A stretch of DNA of 64,000 nt from Luzula sylvatica (Eukaryota; Streptophyta; Magnoliopsida; Poales; Juncaceae): the NCBI GenBank assembly GCA_946800325.1, contig OX326956.1:48159052-48223051 (forward strand), written 5' to 3'. Below are positions 36,991 to 47,513 of the stretch, one piece after another. Below the pieces are notes generated by a model. The model was not told the DNA's origin. It did not search any database and was given only the letters and a program-made list of their open reading frames with translations. The stretch's first letter is position 1; every line of letters starts with the position of its first letter. The translations under genes were made by a program, and so were the position numbers.

Positions 36991-37827
36991 GTCATGACGG
37001 ACTATGTTATTTATGTCAGATTTGCATAATCTTATTATGCATCCAATCATTCCGACGAACGCGTACGTTCATCTACCCTCATGTGTACAATCTACTAGTT
37101 GATCTGTAACTGTATTTCCTTCAGTCTCCCACTCGGTTTAAGATCCTACTAAATAAAGTACTAGTGCACATCTCATGTACACATACCCTTAGAGATTGAA
37201 TTTCAAGCCCGGAATAAGACAGATCTATGTGTGACCGCGTAGGTTCGTATCAAGCAATGGTAGTGAACTTATGCCTAAGTTCACGGGCTCATGAGAGGGA
37301 TCTAGGAAGAAATCCAGCATAGCTTTCCCATGTTGAAAACGAAAATGATTGTGATCATTTATACCCATCTCGAATGGTGGTGTTTAGCTCTCTTGTTCAC
37401 GATCTCCGTCAATCAAAAGGCACGGTAATAGTCATCCTTATAATTTGATTGACTAAACTTATGTCTCGATACCGAATTTAATCAACAAACGCAATCGATA
37501 TTAACCATTAATATCATTGACTATGGCCAGAGATTTCGTTGATCAATTCATCGATAGGCCTATGAGATATTTCTTTCTCTCGAAAGGAACAATTTCTATC
37601 TTGATGACTCACATCAAATTCCGTATTTCAGATAATACCCGATTATAATTCCATGACCATTCTATTACAGATAGTGGAAGACTATATCTAAGTATCATGT
37701 TACGCACGAAAAATGATCCATGATCATCTCAAGTGTGAAGAACTAAGACCCCATTCGTTATGATTCCATCTACAATGACTAAACCATGTCATGGTATCGC
37801 ACTTTTGGTCAAGTCACAATATGCATA

Positions 37828-38804
37828 TGTTGGGGAATATCCCCGGCCCCGGGCCAGCGCAGCGGATATGTAGGCCCAGTCCGATTCCCCGATTCCCGAG
37901 ATCACGCCACGACTTCGAGGGTACGATGCAAATAGAAGGTTAGATCCATACCAGTTCCAAATTGATGGAACACGAAGGGTTGATCGCTACCTCCTATTCC
38001 TCCGGTCACGTTGGTGACTTTACGCGCGTCCCACACCGTGCGTCCTTCACCGTTCGTTCCCGTTCTTCGATCCTTCGGTTCGATCACAACGGAGAGCCCC
38101 AAGTGTTGCTCCTCCACACGTATCCACCTTGAGTCGGAAGACGCCGGACACGGATACACCTGCCTAGACGATGTATCGGTGCACTTGCTTGATCTCGATC
38201 GATTCTCTATTAATCTCTCTTCGTGCCTTTTCACTCACAAAAGATCAAATCTGAATTTGCTCTTTTTCTTGTGTCTTGGGCAGAATATTGCTTTGAATTA
38301 CTTCTGAATTCCCTTAATGAAGATGAGAGAGAAAATCCTATTTATACCTAATAGGATCAGGATTAGCCAAAAGGCATGTATATCCAATATACACCCTTTC
38401 ACACAGAAAACTGTATGAACCTGTTCAGTATTCTGTCCAGACGAAATTGATAAATTTCTCTGACAGAAAATCAACCAACACGAAAGTTGTAGATAATCTC
38501 ATTATCTACACAACCCAATTTGTCCCAGCCCAATTGGAGTTCGTATGCAAAAGTTATGACTGTTTTACTAACTGTATGTCATACTGTTGCACCCTTTCGG
38601 TATTTCATAGAAACGACACTTATACTTCGTTCATATGAAATATATTTCTACATAAAGGTTATAGATAATCTAATTATCTATCTAACCCAATTTGAACCAT
38701 TCAAATTGGATTTTCCCACTGAAAGTTATGGCCACGAATGTACGACTACATTCGTTTATCCTTGTGTACACTTTTACGGTTGATCCGAAACAGTATTTCC
38801 TTCA
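37828..38804 (-). mobile_element. Solo LTR (Ty1/copia type), 977 bp, nested
   Basis: It begins TGTTGGGG and ends CCTTCA and is flanked by a perfect 5 bp duplication GCATA (37823-37827 and 38805-38809). Rejoining the flanks restores the internal region of the surrounding copia element. A minus-strand TATA box, TATAAATAG, lies at 38338-38346. It is related to the LTR at 34555-37123 but clearly diverged, so it comes from a different family member. A solo LTR is normally left by recombination between the two LTRs of a full element. Confidence 0.88.
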
Positions 38805-39212
38805 GCATAACCTAATGCATATCCATATTCCCGATTTGACAAACTCTTTGTCCTATGATTAGCAAAACATAATCATCACCTCGGCGAATATGCTAGTGTA
38901 CACGTTAGTCTATTATCTTATAATAGATATACTTATCACATAAGTATCCTAATCGTGACTAGGGACGTTTTTGAAATATAACTTTTGAAATGTGACGATT
39001 TTACTTAACATGATCACGTATCATGTAGACGCTCACACAGGTCATAAATCAAGGTTCATGTAATCAAATTACACAACCACGCACAAATTTTCATACAAGA
39101 GATAAATGCAGATAAAATATAAATAATTTTGAAATTGTATTAATATAGATTATGTCTAGGGTGATACATCGTTTACAACTCAATTAATCATAACAACTAT
39201 TGTTTTAGATAA

Positions 39213-39941
39213 CTACAAACCGACTTCCTCCTCTAGGTATCTCAAACCTATAGTTCTAGCATGACGATCATGTTTCGCAACTGGAAGTGGCTTCATAAAC
39301 GGATCCGCTACATTCTCGTCAGTATCAATCTTCAAAATCACAACATCCTGCCTTTGTAAAATCTCACGAATCAAGTGGAATTTACGCATGATGTGTTTGG
39401 TGCGATGATGCGATCTCGGATCCTTGGCCTGTGTTATTACACCCGTATTGTCACAATACACAGCCACGGGTTCCGAGATGCTCGGCATGACACCAAGTTC
39501 GGCCACAAACTTCTTGACCCAAACCGCCTTCTTTGCAGCTTCTGAAGCCGCAATGTACTCCGCTTCCGTCGTAGAGTCAGCAAATGTCGGTTGTTTGGAA
39601 CTCTTCCATATAACCGCGTCATCGTTCAAGCAGAACACGTACCCACTTTGTGATCTAAAATCATCGGTACATGTTTGAAAACTGGCATCGGTGTAGCCCG
39701 TTACAACCAATCCATTATCCTCGCCACCATAGACAAGTAACTGATCCTTAGTTCTTCGTAAGTACTTAAGGATAGTTTTCACTGCTTGCCAATGCGGATC
39801 ACCCGGATTCGATTGGTAACGTGATAAGACGCTCAATGCATACAACACGTCAAGTCTCGTACAGATCATGGCATACAAGATAGATCCAACTGCCGAAGCG
39901 TATGCAACGTCACACTCTCTGAACTCTTTGATAGAATGAAT
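39213..39941 (-). pseudogene. Ty1/copia polyprotein C-terminus (RT end and RNase H)
   Basis: The frame reads YASAVGSILYAMICTRLDVL, the end of the copia reverse transcriptase, then the RNase H domain with its acidic residues in GYTDASF, TTEAEYIAASEAAKKAVW and YCDNTG. It ends in YLEEEVGL before TAA. The RNase H part is undamaged, but upstream the frame meets a TGA at 39944 and the rest of the polyprotein is absent, so it cannot make a working polyprotein. The open frame reported from a TTG continues upstream without an ATG, as expected for a fragment. Confidence 0.85.
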
Positions 39942-40020
39942 TCACTGGATTGGACTGTTCAGAGTAATGCAACGTTCTTTATTCAGTAGAAATTTCTTTA
40001 GAAATACTAAGTGTATCTGG

Positions 40021-41727
40021 CAGTGTTTTAAAAACCGGACCGGACCGGATGGTTGAACCGGAAAAATCGGACCCGGATTAATTTCCGGTTCGGTTCAATA
40101 ATTGGATCGGAAAGGTTATTGATCCGTCCAAACCCAGTTCGAACCGTCCGGTTTTGCTTAAAACCACTGAACCGGACCTGCTCAAAAACCCCGGTTTTTT
40201 ACAGCTTCGATTTTCTCTCCCCTCTTCTCTCTTCTCGTGTCTCTTTCAATTACCTTCTCTCACTTGTCTACCTAATGGAGATTACGTTAAGTCTGAAGTT
40301 TTTTTCTCTGGGATTCTTTACCCAAAACTATAATTTGTTACCATTTTCATCTCTATGATACCTTTGTTCTCATCGATTATTTCCCCCTCTTCTTGTTTCA
40401 TTTTCTATCTTCGTTTTTGCCCTTCTCTCTTCATTCTAATGGATAGATTCAACAACAACGGGAGAGTTATACGCAGGGTTTCTGGGATCGAGCCTCTTCT
40501 CATTGATTATAATTATTTTTCTATGTCAAGACTTGTTCTATTCAGGTCTTCGATGACCTGGAATAAATATTTTTTCCCCAAAGTTTGAAATTGGAGACAA
40601 AGAAATGAATCATCAGTTATGTATGATTCAAATCCTACGAATTGATCTTTGTTTCTCAATTTTGTCTTTTCTCCTTCAATTTGTTCTTCTTTTCTATGAA
40701 TTAGATGTTGACCCCTTAATAGACATTTTGTATAAAATTATTGAAAATTGAATCTTTGTCAGAGATTAATTAGCAAAACCATTGGATTACTAGCATTAGG
40801 CATGTATGATATATTTGCTCAAACTACATTGGATTCCATTTTTTCGAGGCCTCAACAAAATGCTTCAGAGTGGTGAAGCAGACATATAGTGATTCAGATT
40901 CTTCTTGTGTCGTCGATGCGATGTCTCGTTGTGAGTTCAATCTCAGTTTTTCGCCTCCCATCGAAGATTTCTATTTCGAGATTCAAAAGGGCTGTTTTGA
41001 AAATTTGCAAGAAGGTTAATTGATTAATTAACTATGGAGTTCTTTTGTGGATTTTTTGTGATATTTTTAAGATGACGGATAAAATATATATTTGATCCGT
41101 AACTCCGAAATGAAATAATCAGATGGTAATTGAAGTAAATTGGTGTAAATTAGAGGATTTGATGATTTTTTTTTAGCACCGGTGAATTAGTTCTTCCAAG
41201 TATTGTAATCATAGTAGATTATATATAGTCATAATTACTTGTTCAATTCCCAAAAGTTGTGAGGGTGTTTTTTTTATAATTGCTTATTAATGTTTTGGAG
41301 GATAATTTTTTGGATTGATGTAATAGTTGAATTGTATCTCAGAGGTTGAGGATTATAAATTTTTGTGTGTATTTAGTATAAATGATATATTTTTTATAAT
41401 TGTTATGTATATAAATGATTTAGGATTATAAATTTAAAAATGTATTGAAATATAAGATTACTATTTGAAATGTATGAGATGTTACTATTTTTTTGTATAA
41501 AATAGTTATCTTAAAATATAAAATTTTGAATAGAAATATACCAAAATAATTGGATCGACACATCCAAAAATTTTATGTGTAATATTTGAAAATTACATTG
41601 TTAGATATCATAGTTTTATTTATATTTTTAAATCAGCGACTAAACCGGTTGACCCACCGGTTTAACCGGTGAACCGGTGACCCGGAACTCGACCGGGTCG
41701 ATGTCCGGTCCGGTTTTTAAAACATTG
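40021..41727. mobile_element. Non-autonomous hAT-type element, 1.7 kb
   Basis: The ends are CAGTGTTTTAAAAACCGG and CCGGTTTTTAAAACATTG, near-perfect inverted repeats that continue into ACCGGAC-rich subterminal runs on both sides. The flanking 8 bp duplication is GTATCTGG (40013-40020 and 41728-41735). The interior is AT-rich, with a CT-rich stretch at 40200-40480. It has no transposase, and its short open frames show no motif. Confidence 0.8.
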
Positions 41728-41735
41728 GTATCTGG

Positions 41736-43448
41736 TTTTGATTTTAAGTTTGAAATAAAAATCCTGAATGACAATCTCGATCATATCATCAAAATACGTG
41801 ACTTTAGATAGTGAAACTATGAGTCAAAGTAGATGTGTCATTCTAAATGAAGTCCCTAGTAGTACATATGATGTTTTTGTGGAGACAAACATACTTGCAT
41901 AGGAAGGTGTGTACTCACACTAGTATGTTTGCAAATTGATGCTCACGTTTTACTGATCATGAATATCGGTTATCAAGTTTGAAACGTGGGTATGTAATAG
42001 AGATTACATACTGGACATTACAGTTAAATGGGAATATGCATGGTTAATGTCATCAACGATTTTCATGGATAGTTTTGGCAAATCCTACGGCATGAGGTTG
42101 TCATGGATTCTTGTGTGTGGAGCTTGATGCTTTTATACATTCCATGCTGTCGTGATTGGTGGCTGATGGGGTGTTCTTGGGTATGAAGTAAAACACGACG
42201 AGGGATGTGAGCAGCCAAGACGGGATTTGTTCTCCTCTTAGAGGGAGATATATTTTGGCCACCCGTAGAGTTGAGACTGAGTAAATGCATGGACATGCTC
42301 AGAATGATATTAACATTTGATGGTAATAATCATTATGCCTTTTGTCAGTCTAATTCTGGATCGGGATAAGGACGCTAATCAAACTAAGGTTGATATAATA
42401 ACCATGCCTTAGCAAGTATCGCATAACAAAATGATTGGACCAGTTAACTATCTTGATAGGAAATGATCACGAATCACTCGATGTGATTTTGGATAATTAA
42501 TCATAATGTCTTACTAGATGTCGCTTATGATTTACGGACTAAAAGTGTAGTCCGTTGCCAAATCAATCGAACCTCGTTGGACGAATCAAATGTTCTATAA
42601 ATATGTATATGAGATATACAAGGATCAAAATGGACATTTGGCAAGTCTAGGATTAGTTGTGATTTTTAGATTTATAACATACTAAATATATCACATTTAT
42701 AATTTATTTTGTATTTTCTCATACAGACACGATTTTTCAAAACACCTATCTACACCTTAATTTATTTACTATAATAATATAAAAAAAACAAAAAAAATTA
42801 ATACTTACGTCACTTCAGCGATTTTTATATATCTGCGTGAATTTTTATAAAAATATTAGAGGGATATTATGTATTGACGATATCTCTCGTGTTTTTAGTG
42901 ATATCCATGATGTTTGCCATTTAAGAGTCGTGTTTTATTTAATCTTATGTATAAAGACTTACGATGGAGGGATGGAGGGATGGGGATAACACTAAATTAT
43001 TGATTGGCTAGCTCAAGGACATGATTCGTTCTTTTGTTTTCTACGGGAATCAATGGCCCGGCATGAACAAGACCATGTCGGCTCATGATAGCAACTCATC
43101 AAAGCAAATATTCATTTAATGAGAGCTCTTCTTTTCTCTTTATGAACAAGAAGCAACGATTCCCGTCTGCTTAATTATTAATCTTTTATTAAAGAGACAA
43201 TCCTCTCAGAAATGGATTTCCAACCATTCGTCTTGCACTTTTCGTTGACTGTTATTCTTTAAAACCTCGGTTTAATCACTAAGAAACATTTTGTGAAGAT
43301 ATACTCTACTCGTAATTCATCTTACGTGAAATATTTTCGAAAATTATCGATTAGTCCTGGTCAAATCAACAATCCACTTGCACTAAAACTTCACAAAGAA
43401 CAAATCCTAGATTTTCTTCTTTTTTCTCTTCGTATCTTCTATTAGAGA
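41736..43448. other. Non-coding DNA, partly retrotransposon-like
   Basis: No gene is seen. The stretch to about 42640 has the even composition of retroelement untranslated DNA. It contains TATGAGATATACAAGGATCA near 42608, shared with position 7586. From 42650 to 43448 the sequence is AT-rich and unremarkable. Confidence 0.35.
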
Positions 43449-43625
43449 CCATATTTAGGGAAGTCAACGGACCGGATTCGGTACGGATAATCCTCTCCCA
43501 TATTCGTATCCGAATTATTGAGAATTACCAATGCCCGTGCCTGAAATATTCACGGGGAAACCGCCCGTACCCGAACCCGCAGATAAAATCCGTACCCACA
43601 GTTATACTCGTTACCCGTACATATA
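43449..43625. mobile_element. CGGAT/CCCGTACC-rich remnant, possible hAT end
   Basis: It begins TAGGGAAGTCAACGGACCGG, like the TAGGG(A)TGTCAACGG ends of plant hAT-type elements, and continues with repeats of CCGTACCCG and CGTATCCGAAT. No right end or target duplication was found. Confidence 0.35.
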
Positions 43626-43842
43626 TATAATTTCGAAAAAATATCAAAATTTGAAGATGATTCAAACCTAAAAAAAAATCGAAAATTTCGAAATCAGGTA
43701 CGGAAAAAGATAAATTACTAAGCAGAACAAGGAAAATTTCGAAATCATGATTTCCTTGAAACATTCCCTTGTACCAATTTCGAATGCTGCTTTTTTTATT
43801 GATGTACCACACCACGAAACTAAATCCGGATCAATTGTCATG

Positions 43843-44281
43843 ATAACAAGGAAAAGTTGATTCCTATTTAGTTATAATTTGGACTTATTTATTTGGGGGC
43901 TTCTATCATACACCCATTTCCTTATCATACACCCATTTTCAAGGGTATTTGGAATAATTATCCATTTATGAATATTTAAGGTAAGATATCAAATATATTT
44001 ATCAATTAATGTTTAACTAAATTGGAATTTTTTGTTGTTCATTTAAACCAAAATTTCCATAAAAGATAAATTTTATGATACACCCTTTTACAACTATAAT
44101 TAATTGCTAAAATATCCAAAATATCCTTGTAAAATGGTGTATGATAGAACTCCCCTATTTATTTTTATGAATGATTGTGGGATCACATTTCAAAAGTATG
44201 GATAGAGTTAATTGCAAGTCTTTAATGACAAGGTTGGGGTTTTTTTTACTTTCATTTTAAATAATAACAAGGAAAAGTTGA
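43843..44281. repeat. Direct 18 bp repeat around MITE family B copy 1
   Basis: ATAACAAGGAAAAGTTGA occurs at 43843-43860 and 44264-44281, on either side of the MITE. The spacing is too wide to be its target duplication. It probably marks a duplicated segment. Confidence 0.4.
43895..44155. mobile_element. MITE family B, copy 1 (9 bp target duplication)
   Basis: The left end GGGGGCTTCTATCATACACC is mirrored by GGTGTATGATAGAACTCCCC at the right. It is flanked by TATTTATTT on both sides (43886-43894, 44156-44164). A 9 bp duplication suggests a Mutator-like origin, though AT-rich flanks make this less certain. A related copy is at 62934-63164. Confidence 0.65.
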
Positions 44282-44829
44282 AAAAAAGTCCCTGAATATA
44301 ATGTATAAATTAAAAATCTATCCCCATTTTCTTTGAAATTCCAAAACAAACCCCTTCATTCTTAATGACATTTCAAAACAAAACACATTCTGAATTTTTT
44401 TTAAAGATAGAGCTCTTTTTGCAAAATTATCCAGATTCAATTTAATGAAGTAAAAATAAAAAGTGAAGCAGCTTGCTATGTAGATTAATCTTACCCTCTA
44501 AGCAGGTACATTTATTTGATTCTCTTGCAAATTTATGCCAAGTCAACAAAATCGTGCTTATTTGTCATGACAAATCTTTCTAGTGAAATAGAATCATAGA
44601 GAGTCGTCTTGGCGGAGGAGTTGGGATTAAAAGGCAGCAAAAGAAAGTTGTCATCTATCGCAATGTTTAATATTTTATTTTTTGTTTCTTAGACATTTTG
44701 GTGTATATTGTTTTGTAGTATTACCGTTGTAACGGTGAAATGATTGTCTTTTTAGAGCTACTTTGGTTTTACTTAAATGTTGAAAATATGATCCATATTT
44801 TATTATTATAATATGTTCTGGCCAATGTT
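44282..44829. other. AT-rich DNA, no gene
   Basis: Nothing recognisable. It may be part of the CACTA element that ends at 45368, whose left end was not found. Confidence 0.3.
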
Positions 44830-45368
44830 AATTTTGACACAAAATTTAATCCCATAATGATATATTCAGACACTAATATAATTCCTAGATATAATATATT
44901 CAGAGACTAAAATTTGTCACATAAAAAAAATATTCAGAGACAAGAACTAGTCACAGAAAGAACATAGTCAGGGACAAAATTTATTCAAATAAAATATATA
45001 TTCATATACTAAAATTTGTCACATAAATGAAATATTCAGAGACAAAGTCTAGTCATAGAACAATCATAGTTGAGGACGAAAGTTAGTCACATAAAACATA
45101 TTTTCCACGACGATAACTTGTCACAGAAAGTTCATCTTCAGGGACTACCTAAGAAAATGAGGGAAAAAATCGGAAATTAGCCTTGTCGCAAGAAAAGTGC
45201 TTATAGGGACTGAAATCAAAAAAATTGTTGTCGCGGTGATTTATTGTGTCGGCGATGTTAGGACAAAATCTTAACGACTAAATGTAGTCCCTAAATATCT
45301 ACAGCGACCCCAAACCGTGTTTTAGGAACTAAACACGTTTGTCTCTAATTGCATTTTTTTTAGTAGTG
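44830..45368. mobile_element. CACTA (En/Spm-like) right end with subterminal repeats
   Basis: It ends in ATTTTTTTTAGTAGTG, the complement of CACTACTAAAAAAAAT. Inward of this lies a series of about six degenerate ~50-60 bp repeats carrying ATATTCAGAGAC and AA(A)TTTGTCACATAAA at about 44866, 44931, 44999, 45036 and 45090. A CACTA terminus plus tandem subterminal repeats is typical of the superfamily. The left end is missing. Confidence 0.65.
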
Positions 45369-45779
45369 GTAATGGTAACAAGTAACCACGGGGCTGGTAC
45401 CACTACTGTGGAATTTATTTGTAACTTTATACATAAGATATAATAGTAAATACTAATAGTAAATTTCTATAATGTATATCTATAATTTTTTTGTTTATTT
45501 GTTTATGTACTTTACTCTTGAGAATAACATAATATGTAATGAATTATAATTCTTTGTTTCGTCTGTTTAATTAACACTCATAATTATTTCTAACTATTTT
45601 CATATTTACTATATCATAATTCCAAAAAATTTCAAACAACCAAACAAAAAAAATTATGTTTTACGACATTTTCTAATTTGGACATCCAAACAAACTGTGG
45701 AATTACTAATTCCGGAATTTTTTTCTCCTCCACCTTATAATCCGATTCGACTCTACTAATTCCACTTGCCAAACAGTGT

Positions 45780-46318
45780 AGATATTGCCCGAACCGACCC
45801 GACCCGTATTCGAAGAAATATTCAGATTCGAAAAAAAATATCCCGATCCGAATGGATCCGGAGATGGATATGATTATTAATTTTGGATCTGGAACCGGAT
45901 TCGAATATCCGAATTCGGGTCCGGATCCGGACCCGTATATTATATTTTTGTATGTATCTTATTAGACATTAGTTGAAAAATCATATATAAATTAATGATT
46001 TGTGAGTGAATTAAAATCACAATCGTAAAATCACGTTTTAATATAATTATATATATCGTTCACGTCACAAATTATAAATATTTATAATTAAAAAATTATG
46101 TTATGTTATCATAACATTGTATCCGTTTTAATATCCGATAAAAATTGTATTCGTATCCGTATCTGTATCCGACAATATCCGAACCGTATCAGGTTACTAT
46201 CCGAACCGTATCCAGATCCGGATAGTCCCGTATCCGAATCCGTATCCAAAAAATAATATAGACATGGATCTGTTAAGACCACTATCCGAACCGATCCAAA
46301 CCGTTGACATCCTACTTC
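45780..46318. mobile_element. CCGAAT/CCGTATCC-rich degenerate hAT-like element
   Basis: Both flanks of an AT-rich core (about 45950-46100) are built from TATCCGAACCGTATCC-type repeats. The right side ends CCGTTGACATCCTA, the complement of a TAGGATGTCAACGG end. No clean left terminus or target duplication. The nearby long open frame arises from these repeats. Confidence 0.45.
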
Positions 46319-46319
46319 C

Positions 46320-46442
46320 GTAGCATGGCAAGTTTGGAAGGAACGTAACAAACGCATTTTTCAAGACGTTATAGGTTCGGCGGATGCGACGGCTCCCAAA
46401 ACAATAGAGAACGTCCTCACATGGACCAGCGGTCAGGCTTGA
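46320..46442 (+). pseudogene. LINE reverse-transcriptase C-terminal remnant
   Basis: The plus-strand frame reads VAWQVWKERNKRIFQDVIG and runs to a TGA at 46440. This matches the (A/T)xWTIWRERNNRIFQ region at the end of plant L1-type ORF2 and aligns with the same region of the LINE at 57162-59093, though diverged. It is only 41 codons, cut at the left by the degenerate hAT-like repeat. Confidence 0.65.
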
Positions 46443-47035
46443 AAATGATTTTAGGATAGGTTAGATCAACCATTCTTCTCGTTTTTTTTCTCTGTAACAG
46501 CAAATACTGTAAAAAAAATATTCTATTGAAAGACAAAACGGCTAACTTAGGGTATCCTTTCAAAAAAAAATTGCAATACGTATGTAAAAAGGACGTAAGG
46601 CAAACAAAAACATGCCATAAAAACAGAGACAAGACAAGAAACATGTCAAAAGGTAAATGAAAAGTTTCACCATGCTAATAAGTCGATGATCAGTACAATC
46701 AAGTGCAGTGCAATGTACCGCGTCATGCCCCAGCTTTTTTCTCTTTTCAACGTGTCTAAATACTTTGTTCTTCTTTTTTTTTTGTGCATTACATTACTAC
46801 AGTCTACATATCACCTCAGAGCCAACAATTCATCAAGATATGACATCGGTGGAAGACAAAATTCATGAAGAGTGATTTTTTGCAATATTGTATTGTGCAA
46901 TATATCATATAATGGGTTCTTAGAATCTCATCAGCCTCATCTTCTTGTTCAATCCAAAATTTAACAATATTAACAATATTAACTCGATTATGGTATAATT
47001 TAGTGTTAATAGCATTTTATGAAGAGTGGAAAGGG
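46443..47035. other. No gene seen
   Basis: AT-rich; the first part is probably the 3' untranslated tail of the LINE remnant. No other feature is supported. Confidence 0.35.
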
Positions 47036-47103
47036 ACCTGACTCTGAGCGCGAATGAAGCCGGAGAGAAAGCAAAGGTAGTGAACTTGCCGGTTTACACC
47101 ACG
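47036..47103 (-). pseudogene. Fragment of an RPS21 exon
   Basis: The minus strand carries GGTGTA, AACCGGCAAGTTCACTACC, TTTGCTTTCTC, CGGCTTCATTCGCGCTCAG, the counterpart of the end of exon 2 of the RPS21 gene at 50181-50682 ([16 protein letters not shown] region). A deletion and a small insertion break the frame. The part past the CAG resembles a splice donor region, and exons 1 and 3 were not found nearby, so it looks like a DNA-level partial duplicate, not a processed copy. Confidence 0.6.
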
Positions 47104-47513
47104 CAATACCAGTATAAAAATGTATATTGAATATGAGTAGACTCAGGGGCGGCTCGTTATTATTGAGGACTTGTTTTGATGTGAAATCACTGATCAAACT
47201 ATAATATTCAGCTTTTATAATTATTTTTTATTATAATTCAACGCATTAGTTATCAGACATAATTGATTCATAAAAATAAAATCTCTACATGTAACAAAAT
47301 TATAGTTGTTTTGTAAGTAATATTATTGTTGATTGAGCTAATGCGGAGTTCCGTATTGAACCAACCATCCATGCATGAAATAATCCGTTGGTGACGAGTT
47401 CTGATATTGTCCATAATTAAGTTGCTTCTAGATAATTTGAGGATACAAAAAGCTGTAATTTGTATACTGTGAGTATGTTATCCATGGAGCTTCTTTGAAA
47501 ATGTATGTATTAA

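Larger units (their letters stand above)
34555..37123 (-). mobile_element. 3' LTR of a Ty1/copia element, enlarged by two nested hAT insertions
   Basis: The LTR begins TGTTGGG and ends CCTTCA (TG...CA on either strand). On the minus strand it is immediately preceded by a purine tract, CCGAGTGGGAGAC, as a 3' LTR should be. Removing 35404-36998 leaves about 974 bp, almost the same as the related solo LTR at 37828-38804 (977 bp). Both share GCGCAGCGGAT near the outer end and GTATTTCCTTCA at the inner end. The matching 5' LTR is not in the window, so the element is incomplete. Confidence 0.8.
37124..39941 (-). mobile_element. Internal 3' part of the Ty1/copia element
   Basis: The polypurine tract (37124-37137) adjoins the LTR. 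About 1.1 kb of non-coding internal DNA follows, split by the solo LTR at 37828-38804, and then the RT/RNase H coding end. The homologous coding sequence stops near 39908-39941 at an in-frame TGA, and no gag, protease or integrase follows. The element is truncated at its 5' side or disrupted by the hAT-type element at 40021. Confidence 0.7.

Noticed and set aside
34359..38307. Open frames in the LTRs and hAT ends, including a 182-codon Gly/Arg/Phe-rich frame at 36024
   Set aside because: They come from CGGGT/TTCGG repeats or LTR sequence; no domain and no conservation between the two LTRs.
34555..38804. Reading the two related LTRs as the 5' and 3' LTR of one element
   Set aside because: The second is flanked by its own GCATA duplication, is diverged from the first, and coding sequence lies outside the pair.
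40053..40588. Two overlapping open frames in the hAT-type element at 40021-41727
   Set aside because: Serine/phenylalanine-rich frames from CT-rich sequence with no transposase motif.
7526..45368. A single CACTA transposon spanning from the CACTACTA at 7526 to the TAGTAGTG at 45368
   Set aside because: The subterminal sequences do not match and the interval contains the satellite and unrelated elements.
43449..46318. One hAT element from TAGGGAAGTCAACGG to CCGTTGACATCCTA
   Set aside because: The flanks share no 8 bp duplication and the interval contains a MITE and a CACTA end; probably two separate remnants.
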